Assembly (NCBI GenBank): GCA_001304015.1
Contig: LJUY01000043.1
Location: forward strand, 1-23,843
Origin: a candidate division Zixibacteria bacterium SM23_81
GTDB lineage: Bacteria > SM23-81
Direction: 5' to 3'
Length of the DNA: 23,843 bases
The notes beneath the pieces were generated by a model. It was given only the letters and a program-made list of their open reading frames with translations, had not been told where the DNA came from and did not search any database. Made by a program: the position numbers and the translations under genes. How positions within the stretch are numbered: position 1 is the stretch's first letter; the number at the start of each line of letters is the position of its first letter. Of this stretch, positions 6,644 to 14,183 are shown one piece after another.

Positions 6644-7441
6644 GTGCAGGAAGGTTCCTATAAGGTGAAGGGCTCTCCGCAAAACGCCCCCCCTCGCCTA
6701 TATGGCGATTTGGCTTGGCTTTGGCCGATCATAAGCTCGGTGGAGGATTATAGTAAGGAGGCCGAGTTCTTTGCCAGAACGATCCAAGAAGAGTCGCAGG
6801 TCCCTGTTTCTACCCTACTCGATATTGGATGTGGTGGAGGACACCTGGACAATTACCTGAAGAAGCACTTCCAGATCACCGCTGCGGATATCAGCGAGCC
6901 CATGTTGGAGCTGGCCAGAATGCTGAATCCCGAAGTCGTATACCTCACTGGTGACATGTGCACCATGCGGCTGGGCCAGCTCTTCGACACGGTGATCATC
7001 CACGATGCCATCAACTATATGCTTAATCCCGCTGATCTAAAGGCAGCCTTTCAGACTGCCTTTGAGCATCTCAGGCCCGGTGGAGTCTTTCTCACCTTTG
7101 TGGAGGTGATGACTAGGTCTTTCCAACAGAACAAGACCTTCGTCACCTCACGGTCGCGAGGTGATACGGAGGTTGTCTTCATCGAGAACTACTACGATCC
7201 CGATCCGCATGACACCACTTACGAGGGCACCTATGTTTACTTAATCCGGCAGAAGGGACATCTATCGGTGGAGACGGATCGCCACCTGGGGGGCGTTTTT
7301 CCGTTAGAAACTTGGCGCTCTCTGCTGAAGCAGGTGGGTTTTGTGGTCAAGCAGCGAGAGTGGAAGCATTCTGAGTTTGTTGAGGGCAAGGTCTTACCGC
7401 TTCTGGTCTGCACCAAGCCCGGAGAGAACGCCGCTTATTGA
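6644..7441 (+). CDS. Class I SAM-dependent methyltransferase
   Basis: 265 aa. It transfers a methyl group from S-adenosylmethionine to an unknown substrate. Motif I, LLDIGCGGGHLDNYL, is near residues 58-72. The acidic end of the next strand is ITAADISEPMLELAR, followed by VVYLTGDMCTMRLGQLFDTVIIHDAINYM and the post-motif LRPGGVFLTFVEV; together these make a complete Rossmann-fold Methyltransf_11/25-type core. The C-terminal third (FIENYYDPDPHDTTYEGTYVYLIR ... FPLETWRSLLKQVGF) is typical of small-molecule methyltransferases. GTG 6644 is used as start with a weak GGAAGG at 6625-6630; GTG 6665, behind AGGAAGG at 6648-6654, is an alternative that would not affect the core. The gap to the upstream gene is 20 bp. 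The substrate cannot be told from context. Confidence 0.88.
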   Translation: MQEGSYKVKGSPQNAPPRLYGDLAWLWPIISSVEDYSKEAEFFARTIQEESQVPVSTLLDIGCGGGHLDNYLKKHFQITAADISEPMLELARMLNPEVVYLTGDMCTMRLGQLFDTVIIHDAINYMLNPADLKAAFQTAFEHLRPGGVFLTFVEVMTRSFQQNKTFVTSRSRGDTEVVFIENYYDPDPHDTTYEGTYVYLIRQKGHLSVETDRHLGGVFPLETWRSLLKQVGFVVKQREWKHSEFVEGKVLPLLVCTKPGENAAY

Positions 7442-7507
7442 TTAGGCTAGATACAGAGGAAAGGAGAGGGGGTGGATGCACTCCTTTTGCACCAAGGGAG
7501 GTGGAAT

Positions 7508-8908
7508 ATGACCAGAGTCTTGACGGCCATCTGCACGGGAGTTTGTCTCCTGTTTGTCTTTGCTTTGGCCGAGGGCCAGGAACGGTTGCAGGGAGTGGAG
7601 AAGGGCAAAGCCAGGGAAGTTCTGGCTCATAGCGACGAGGCCTTTCAGAGTCGAGATTATGCTCAGGCCCAGGAGATGTACAAACTGACTGTTCTGGCTG
7701 CAGAACGCGAGGGAGAAGAGGAAATTTTAGTGGAAGCCCTGGCTCAAGTAGCCCGGAGCCACCTCATCCAGGGCAAAAAGGAACAGGGCCGTTCCTGGTT
7801 GGAAAAGGCGAAAGCACTGGCCTCAAAAAAGATGCCCATGGGGTGGTCGCGGTATCTGGGAGTGCGTGGGCGGTTTGAATGGAAAGATGACCAGCTGGAG
7901 GAGGCCACCGCGACCTTCAAGGAGATGTACCAATTCTGCCTGAGCCACAAGCTGCACAGCCGCGCCGTGGATGCCGCTCACATGGTGGCCATTACGGCTC
8001 CCCATGAAGAACAGATTGTTTGGGGCAAGAAGGGTATCGAGGCCGCCGAGGAGGGTCACTTGGAGAACTGGCTGGGGCCATTATGGAACAACCTGGGCTG
8101 GACCTTCGAGGAGATGGGTCGGTATGAAGAAAGCCTGGATGCCCTTTTGAGAGCCCGGGAGTATCACTGGAAATTGGGATCCGAGCATAACAAGCTGGTG
8201 GCCGATTGGTCCGTGGGGCACGCCTATCGCCAACTGGAGCAGCTCGATGAAGCCTCACATTGGCTGCGGCCCATCCTTGCCTGGGCCGAGAGGCGCTACG
8301 TCACGGATCCGAACCCAGATGCTGCCGAGTGGGTGGGGCACTCGCATCGAGAATTGGGCCAGCTGGCTATCGCGCGGGGAGAGATGGAAGAGGGTTTAGG
8401 GCACCTGCGCAAGGCCGAAGAGAAACTCGGCGAGGCTGAAATGCAGGAGTGGGATCCGGAGGACTTTCAGCGCCTGAGGGACCAAATCGCCGAGATCGCA
8501 GGGGAGGTGCCGTCCGAAAAGGTGAGATCCACTGTCGTGCACTTCGAAATTCCCTTCGATGAGGAGTCCCGTGCCATCTCTTTCTATCGTGAACTATTCG
8601 GCTGGGAAATCGTCGAGATTCCGGAGACGGATTACTGGCTGGTGAACACCGTGCCCACAGACGAACAGGGTCGTCCGACGGAGCCAGGAATCAACGGCGG
8701 CATGATGAAACGGGCGGTCCCCGACCATGTGACCATCAACTACATCTCCGTGGTCTCGGTGGATGAAACTCTCCAGAAGGCAGAATCTCTGGGGGGTAAA
8801 GTCATCTTCCCCAAAACGCCCATTCCCCAAATGGGATGGTTTGCCCACATAGTCGATACGGAGGGCAATGCATTCGGGATTATGGAGGAGGATCCATCAG
8901 CCCCATAA
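7508..8908 (+). CDS. Exported TPR protein fused to a C-terminal VOC (glyoxalase-fold) domain
   Basis: 466 aa from ATG 7508, which has GGAGGT at 7497-7502; an in-frame GTG at 7472 lacks comparable support. Residues 1-24 are a signal peptide (MTRVLTAICTGVCLLFVFALA, cleavage near ALA-EG), so the protein acts outside the cytoplasm. Residues about 30-330 are helical repeats of TPR type, for example AFQSRDYAQAQEMYKL, LWNNLGWTFEEMGRYEES and VGHAYRQLEQLDEA. Residues about 339-463 are a vicinal-oxygen-chelate domain: VVHFEIP..EESRAISFYRELFGWEI, PGINGGMMKR, HVTINYI.V.SVDE, GGKVIFPKTPIPQMGWFA and DTEGNAFGIMEED. Stand-alone VOC proteins of this kind are normally cytoplasmic. Two His and the terminal Glu positions suitable for metal binding are present. 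It is the last gene of the 5856-8908 run; the ligand or enzyme activity is unknown. Confidence 0.88.
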   Translation: MTRVLTAICTGVCLLFVFALAEGQERLQGVEKGKAREVLAHSDEAFQSRDYAQAQEMYKLTVLAAEREGEEEILVEALAQVARSHLIQGKKEQGRSWLEKAKALASKKMPMGWSRYLGVRGRFEWKDDQLEEATATFKEMYQFCLSHKLHSRAVDAAHMVAITAPHEEQIVWGKKGIEAAEEGHLENWLGPLWNNLGWTFEEMGRYEESLDALLRAREYHWKLGSEHNKLVADWSVGHAYRQLEQLDEASHWLRPILAWAERRYVTDPNPDAAEWVGHSHRELGQLAIARGEMEEGLGHLRKAEEKLGEAEMQEWDPEDFQRLRDQIAEIAGEVPSEKVRSTVVHFEIPFDEESRAISFYRELFGWEIVEIPETDYWLVNTVPTDEQGRPTEPGINGGMMKRAVPDHVTINYISVVSVDETLQKAESLGGKVIFPKTPIPQMGWFAHIVDTEGNAFGIMEEDPSAP

Positions 8909-8925
8909 CGGGTTGCCCCCGTTAT
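8905..8925 (+). terminator. Hairpin overlapping the stop codon of the TPR-VOC gene
   Basis: ATAACGGG (8905-8912) pairs perfectly with CCCGTTAT (8918-8925) around a 5-nt loop. The stop codon TAA is inside the left arm. Only a short T-rich stretch (ATTTTG, from 8930) follows, so it is a weak terminator on its own. Confidence 0.5.
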
Positions 8926-8951
8926 CTGGATTTTGTTGGCAATTTTCAGGA

Positions 8952-8979
8952 AGGGCCGCCCGCCACAGCAGGCGGCCCT
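8952..8979 (+). terminator. GC-rich hairpin, probable operon terminator
   Basis: AGGGCCGCC (8952-8960) pairs perfectly with GGCGGCCCT (8971-8979) around a 10-nt loop. It is followed by CATTACTTTG rather than a clean T tract. Together with the hairpin 27 bp upstream it likely ends the 5856-8908 transcript. Confidence 0.55.
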
Positions 8980-9029
8980 CATTACTTTGCGGACGATAGG
9001 GATTCCCGATTGGCTTGGCCATAAAAAGC

Positions 9030-9059
9030 TTGACACTCAGTTGGAGGATATGCTACAAT
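9030..9059 (+). promoter_or_regulatory. Sigma70-type promoter for the C25 peptidase gene
   Basis: TTGACA at 9030-9035, an 18-bp spacer and TACAAT at 9054-9059. This is one of the two best promoter matches in the window. A start codon at TTG 9094 would leave only about 28 nt of leader with no ribosome-binding site. Confidence 0.7.
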
Positions 9060-9162
9060 ATAAAAAGGGCGATCCGGCCTGAACCTGGTTTTTTTGAGAA
9101 AGCCTGTGTGGATTTGCCATCTTGTTCCATTGAGGGATAAAAGCTTGAAAAAGAGAGGTACT

Positions 9163-12100
9163 GTGCACAGAAAGCTTATCCTGACGACCGTCTGGGTCCT
9201 TATTTTGGTTGCGGCTCGGAGCGTAGTTGCTGAGCGTATTACTTTCACCATGACCGCCGGCCCGTACCAGCTTCAAGAGGAGGACGGATTTCAAGTGGTT
9301 AAACTGGAGGGCTTCGATCGCTTGCAGATACCTGGAAAACCCATGGTGCCGGCCAAACAATTTCATTTCGCCCTGCCCCCAGGAGCCCAGGTGTCCGATG
9401 TGAAGATCATGGGTGTTGAAAAGGTGTCTCTTGAGGGTGCCTACCGCATCGAGCCGGCACCGTGTGCCATCCCCTTGGGGCTTGACAAAGAGGCATTGCA
9501 AAAGAGCAGAGGCGACTGGCAGCGCAGCTATGATGCCACCTACCTCTCTGATGCGCCCTTTCCAGGGAAAGTCGGAGAGAACCTGGGTGTGAGCGGGCTG
9601 CGCAAGTACACGATCCTACGGGTCGCTTTCTACCCCTTCTCCTATCAGCCTCAGTCTGGGCGGCTTACCTTCTGCGCGCGTGCGACCGTTGAAGTGGACT
9701 TTCAGCTGCCTCCTGTGGGAAGCGAACCGGACCAGCGGGCGCAGCTGTCTTTGATGGATCGGGCAGGAGAGGAGCGCGCTCAGGAGCTTGTGGACAATTT
9801 CCGTCAAGCCAGCGGATGGTATGCCCCTCAGGAAGGAGCGCGGTCCTCCAAGTCCACCTACGACTACGTGATCATCACCAGCTCCGGCCTGCAGAGCGCC
9901 GTCTCAGATCTGGTGGACTGGAAGGAAGAAATTGGCCACACCGTCAATGTGGTCACCACCAGCTGGATCTCCAACAACTATTCCGGCTGGGATCTGGTGG
10001 AGGAGATCCGCAACTTCCTCATCGACAAACATCTCGATTGGGGCATCGAGTATGTCCTCTTGGCGGGCGACCTCGACGTCATCCCCATGCGTAACTGTTA
10101 CCCTGACGGTCACTCCAGCTATACTCCCACCGATTACTATTACGCCGACCTGACTGGAAACTGGGACTCTGATGGCGACGGTTACTACGGTGAACCCAGC
10201 CAGGATGCTGTCGACATGCTGGCCGATGTTTACGTGGGCCGCATTCCCTGGAGCAGCTCCACGACCCTCTCGAATATCTGCGACAAGCTCATCGCCACCG
10301 AAAGCGACACCGGCAGCTGGAAGAACAACGCCCTGCTGTTGGGTGCCTTCACCAATTTCGCCAACCAGGATCACTCTGGATGGCCGGCTACCGATGGAGC
10401 CTGGTTGGCAGAGAACTTACTCTCCGACGTTCTCACCGGCTGGAGCGCCACAACGATGTACGAGAAAGCGGGACTGGCTACCTCTGCTTTTTCCTGCGAC
10501 TATCCGCTCACTCGCAGCAACGTGGTCAGCCAGTGGTCGGCCAACGATTACGGAATTGTCACCTGGGCGGCGCATGGGTCATACGATGCCGCATGGAGAA
10601 TACATTGGAGCGGGGATGATGGCGATGGCGCACCCGAATCCAATGAGATCAGCTGGAACAGCTTCTTTCAGAATTCCGACGTCTCCTCCCTGGACGACGA
10701 TCATCCCGCCATCGTCTTTTGCTCTTCGTGCGAGAATGGGCATCCAGAATACTCGCACCTGGCCCGGGAGTTGATCAAAAACGGAGCCGCCGGCGTGGCG
10801 GCTGCCACCCGTGTTTCCTGGGGCATCGTGGGTTGGACAGATTCAAATGATGGCGGGATCGAGTCGTTAGCCTACTATTTCGATGACTACCTGGTCAACC
10901 GTGACCAACCGCCGGGGGACGCATTGTACGACTCAAAATATTACTGCTGGACCCATATGTGGGAGAACTACCAGAACATGTACGACTTCTGTCTTTACGG
11001 AGATCCGGCCTTGAACAGGGAGGGAATAGCCGCCACTCCGCAAATTCTGGCCGTAAATCCGGAACCAAACGGGTACATCGCCTCGGTGGGCTGCGACCTT
11101 TCGGCCAGGTTCGATCGGTTTATGGATCCGACCACCTTTAATGACACCACTTTCGTGGTCTACGGAGTCCAGAGCGGCCGGCATCGGGGTCTCATCGGCT
11201 ATGATCCAGATAGTTTTTCAGTGACTCTCGATCCCAATGGCGATTTTCTACCGGGGGAGATGCTCACGGCCATAGTGACCTGTCACGTTCTCTCGGCAGG
11301 GGGCATCGCGGTTAGCGGAGGCCACGCATGGTTCTTCCAGGCCGAAGCGCCTGGGGGGAGCGGAATCTTCGGGTCAGACAGCTCTTTTGGCTCGGGTACG
11401 GACCCGAGTGGAGTCTGCTGTGGCGATTTTGATGGGGATGGCCATGTCGACCTGGCCGCCGTTAATCTGAGTCTAGATAACCTCTCAATCTGGACCAATG
11501 ATGGCCAGGGTACCTTCTCCTTGGATGGCACCTATGGGGTCGGGGCCGATCCCAGAGGTGTGGCAGCGGCCGATCTAGATGGCGACGGGTATCCAGATCT
11601 CGTGGTGGCTGACTCCAGTGCCCATCAGATATCGGTTTTGCTTAACAACGGCGATGGCTCCTTTGCCGATGACCAATTGTATGGAACCGGCCAGTCGCCC
11701 AGGTCAGTTTTCATCGCAGATCTGGATGGGGATGGGTATCTAGACGTAGCTGCGGCCAACAGCGGTTCCGGAAACCTCTCAGTGCTGATCAACGACGGCG
11801 AAGGCGCCTTCGCTCCTGCTGTCAATTACGGGACGGGCAGCGTCCCGCGATCTGTTTCCGGTGGGGATTTGAATGGCGATGGACGCGTGGATCTGGTGAC
11901 CGCCAACTATAGCTCCGATAACATCTCGGTGCTGCTCAACGAAGGAGGTGGTCTCTTTGGCGCGGACGTGACCTACGCCGTGGGCGATGGTCCCCACTGT
12001 ATCTGGACAGGTGACCTGGACGCTGACGGCGTTCCTGATCTGGCTGTGGCCAACAAGAACTCCGACAGCGTCACAGTGCTCATCAACGAAGGAGCAGGAG

Positions 12101-14103
12101 CGTTCTCTATGGAGAGCAACTATGCCGTGGGCGATGAACCTCTTTTCATCTGCGGGGGCGATCTGGACGGCGATGAGGACGGCGACTTGATGGTAGCTAG
12201 CCGCGAAGGCAACTCGTTATGCATCCTTTTAAATGGGGGCGACGGCAGCTTTGAGGGCGTCACGAACTATGGAGTGGGCGTCGATCCCGTTGCTTTAGGC
12301 ACAGGCGATCTTGATGGAGACGGAGACCTGGATGTGGCCTCGGCCAACGCGGGCTCCAACGACATCTCCATTCTCTTTAACATCGATGCACTGAATGTCA
12401 TAACCACCTCTCCCAGCAGCCATGAGGCGGACGTGTCGGTGGCCACCGAGATTGTCGCGCACCTCAGCAGCGCCGTGGACAGCACCACATTGAGCGATTC
12501 CGCCTTCTTCGTCTATGGTTTGCAGACGGGGCGGCATTGGGGTCAGGTGCAAATGGGATCCGATGACTCCAGCGTGGTCTTCCATCCCGACCTTCCGTTC
12601 TCGGGCGGGGAAGCCGTGGCCACCATACTGACCCCCGAGCTGAAGAGCGACATCGGCGCTCCCATGAAAAAGGGCCATTGGTGGTCTTTCTTCGCAGCCG
12701 CCGAGATGGCCGGTGAGTTCCATGTGGACTCCATCTATGCGGCAGGCGATGGGCCCCGAGACATCGCCGCCGCCGACCTGAACGGCGATGGCCACATCGA
12801 CTTGGTGACGGCCAACTATCTAATCAGCTCTGTGGGGGTGTTTATCAACCAGACGGATGGAATCTTCCATCTGGACAGCACTTACAGCGTTGGCTATTGG
12901 CCTGCTTGTGTATGTGCCTTGGACGTTGAAGGCGATGGGGACTTTGATCTTGCCTCAGGAAATGTCTACGCTAGCACAGTTACCGTCTTGCGTAACAATG
13001 GAGGTGCCTTTTCCATAGATTCTACTTACACTGTTGGGAGCAGTCCCTATAGCATATGTGCCGTCGATCTGGACGGCGACGGCGATCTAGATCTGGTTGT
13101 GGGCCACGCACTCGGCGACAGCGTTTCTGTACTGCTGAACGAGGGCGATGGAAGCTACGCGCAAGCAATTTTTTACGCTGCGGGGAAAACACCTTACGGA
13201 GTGTGCACTGGTGATGTGGATGAAGACGGAGATGCGGATTTGCTGGTGGCTAATTACGAGGACAAAACGCTGTCGATTCTGCCCAACAAGGGCAATGCCC
13301 TCTTCGGTAAGCGACGGGTCTATCCCCTGAGCGGTAGTCCTCGCTCATTGGGTGTTGGCGACCTGAATGGGGATGGGCATCTGGATGTGGCCCTGGGGAG
13401 CTATATAGAAGGCGAGGTCTCGGTGTTGTTTAATGAGGGAGATGGGAGCTTCGAACCGGACACCGCCTATGTCGTGGCTGGGAAACCCTCTGCGGTCTTT
13501 ATGGGTGATCTGGATGGCGATGGCGATCTGGACCTGGCCCTCTCTAGGGCCACCGGGAATGACGTGTTGGTGATGAAGAACGACGGCCAGGGGGTCTTTT
13601 CAGTTCTGCAGACTTATGCGACGGGAGAAAATGTGGTGGGCCTATGCGCAGGCGATCTGGATGAAGACGGTGATCTGGACCTGGCCGCGGCCAGTTACAA
13701 TGACGATATGCTGGCTGTGCTGCTGAACTCCTCGGGCGGCTGGCTTCCAGCAGCGGTCTCGGATCTGACAGCCACCTTGGCGAGCAGCGCCGTACATTTG
13801 AATTGGACGGCCGTCACCGAAGATGAGGTGGGCAACCCCATTGTCGTAGACCACTACACCATCTACCGCCAGACCAGTCCCTACTTCGTGCCCAGTGCGG
13901 AGGACTCCATCGGGGGCACCGCTGAGAATTTTTATGATGATACCGGTGCAGAGTTGAAGAATCCCAGCATCAACCATTACTATGTGGTCAAAGCTGTCGA
14001 TTCCACGGGAGGCAAGTCTCTGGCATCCGATGTGGTGGGGGAGTTTGATAAAACCCTTCAGGAAGGAGCTAAGAGACAAGACAGCAAGGGTTTTAAAGAG
14101 TAG
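9163..14103 (+). CDS. Secreted gingipain-type cysteine peptidase (C25) with two FG-GAP propellers and Fn3 tail
   Basis: About 1646 aa. GTG 9163 follows GAGAGG; TTG 9145 behind GAGGG (9132-9136) is an equal alternative adding MKKRGT. A signal peptide ends near SVVA. Order: C25 propeptide-like region (about 20-230; IPGKPMVPAKQ), C25 catalytic domain (about 233-622; YDYVIITSS, YVLLAGDLDVIP, DVYVGRIP), Ig-like Big_5 domain (about 624-726), seven FG-GAP/VCBS repeats (about 738-1076), a second Big_5 domain, seven more repeats (about 1188-1526), and an Fn3 domain ending VGEFDKTL. The probable catalytic His471 is in WAAHGS (codon 10573) and the nucleophile Cys523 in CSSCENG (codon 10729), matching the HG and AC.NG motifs of gingipains. 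No canonical type IX C-terminal domain is present; the Fn3 end matches the protein at 1-1842. Probably a surface or secreted protease; its specificity is unknown. Confidence 0.9.
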   Translation: MHRKLILTTVWVLILVAARSVVAERITFTMTAGPYQLQEEDGFQVVKLEGFDRLQIPGKPMVPAKQFHFALPPGAQVSDVKIMGVEKVSLEGAYRIEPAPCAIPLGLDKEALQKSRGDWQRSYDATYLSDAPFPGKVGENLGVSGLRKYTILRVAFYPFSYQPQSGRLTFCARATVEVDFQLPPVGSEPDQRAQLSLMDRAGEERAQELVDNFRQASGWYAPQEGARSSKSTYDYVIITSSGLQSAVSDLVDWKEEIGHTVNVVTTSWISNNYSGWDLVEEIRNFLIDKHLDWGIEYVLLAGDLDVIPMRNCYPDGHSSYTPTDYYYADLTGNWDSDGDGYYGEPSQDAVDMLADVYVGRIPWSSSTTLSNICDKLIATESDTGSWKNNALLLGAFTNFANQDHSGWPATDGAWLAENLLSDVLTGWSATTMYEKAGLATSAFSCDYPLTRSNVVSQWSANDYGIVTWAAHGSYDAAWRIHWSGDDGDGAPESNEISWNSFFQNSDVSSLDDDHPAIVFCSSCENGHPEYSHLARELIKNGAAGVAAATRVSWGIVGWTDSNDGGIESLAYYFDDYLVNRDQPPGDALYDSKYYCWTHMWENYQNMYDFCLYGDPALNREGIAATPQILAVNPEPNGYIASVGCDLSARFDRFMDPTTFNDTTFVVYGVQSGRHRGLIGYDPDSFSVTLDPNGDFLPGEMLTAIVTCHVLSAGGIAVSGGHAWFFQAEAPGGSGIFGSDSSFGSGTDPSGVCCGDFDGDGHVDLAAVNLSLDNLSIWTNDGQGTFSLDGTYGVGADPRGVAAADLDGDGYPDLVVADSSAHQISVLLNNGDGSFADDQLYGTGQSPRSVFIADLDGDGYLDVAAANSGSGNLSVLINDGEGAFAPAVNYGTGSVPRSVSGGDLNGDGRVDLVTANYSSDNISVLLNEGGGLFGADVTYAVGDGPHCIWTGDLDADGVPDLAVANKNSDSVTVLINEGAGAFSMESNYAVGDEPLFICGGDLDGDEDGDLMVASREGNSLCILLNGGDGSFEGVTNYGVGVDPVALGTGDLDGDGDLDVASANAGSNDISILFNIDALNVITTSPSSHEADVSVATEIVAHLSSAVDSTTLSDSAFFVYGLQTGRHWGQVQMGSDDSSVVFHPDLPFSGGEAVATILTPELKSDIGAPMKKGHWWSFFAAAEMAGEFHVDSIYAAGDGPRDIAAADLNGDGHIDLVTANYLISSVGVFINQTDGIFHLDSTYSVGYWPACVCALDVEGDGDFDLASGNVYASTVTVLRNNGGAFSIDSTYTVGSSPYSICAVDLDGDGDLDLVVGHALGDSVSVLLNEGDGSYAQAIFYAAGKTPYGVCTGDVDEDGDADLLVANYEDKTLSILPNKGNALFGKRRVYPLSGSPRSLGVGDLNGDGHLDVALGSYIEGEVSVLFNEGDGSFEPDTAYVVAGKPSAVFMGDLDGDGDLDLALSRATGNDVLVMKNDGQGVFSVLQTYATGENVVGLCAGDLDEDGDLDLAAASYNDDMLAVLLNSSGGWLPAAVSDLTATLASSAVHLNWTAVTEDEVGNPIVVDHYTIYRQTSPYFVPSAEDSIGGTAENFYDDTGAELKNPSINHYYVVKAVDSTGGKSLASDVVGEFDKTLQEGAKRQDSKGFKE
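11374..12390 (+). repeat. First array of seven FG-GAP/VCBS coding repeats
   Basis: Seven units of about 49 aa, each with a G..P segment, a calcium-binding D.DGDG..D loop, an LAVAN-type strand and SVL.N.GDG.F. Degenerate loops occur in unit 5 (DLDADGVPD) and unit 6 (DLDGDEDGD). The count fits one closed seven-bladed propeller. Confidence 0.88.
12724..13740 (+). repeat. Second array of seven FG-GAP/VCBS coding repeats
   Basis: Seven units of about 48 aa with D.DGDG.D loops, separated from the first array by a Big_5-like Ig domain (12388-12700). Unit 2 has the variant loop DVEGDGDFD and unit 4 DVDEDGDAD. The Ig-plus-propeller pair at 11032-12390 is therefore duplicated as a block at 12388-13740. 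Confidence 0.87.
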
Positions 14104-14125
14104 CTAAAAACGGGCAGAAATAGAG

Positions 14126-14158
14126 AAAGCCGGCCCTTTTATCGGGGCCGGCTTTTTT
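14126..14158 (+). terminator. Strong factor-independent terminator after the C25 peptidase gene
   Basis: AAAGCCGGCCC (14126-14136) pairs perfectly with GGGCCGGCTTT (14145-14155) around an 8-nt loop, and T residues continue to 14158. Confidence 0.92.
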
Positions 14159-14159
14159 C

Positions 14160-14180
14160 ATCACGGCAGAAAGCCGTGAT
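14160..14180. repeat. Hairpin between convergent genes
   Basis: ATCACGGC (14160-14167) pairs with GCCGTGAT (14173-14180) around AGAAA. It sits 3 bp beyond the stop of the minus-strand gene and 1 bp after the plus-strand terminator. It may help end the minus-strand transcript, but no T tract follows it in that direction. Confidence 0.5.
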
Positions 14181-14183
14181 CGC

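Noticed and set aside
9094-9162. TTG 9094 as start of the C25 peptidase
   Set aside because: It has no ribosome-binding site. It would put 23 residues including WICHLVPLRD ahead of a well-formed signal peptide.
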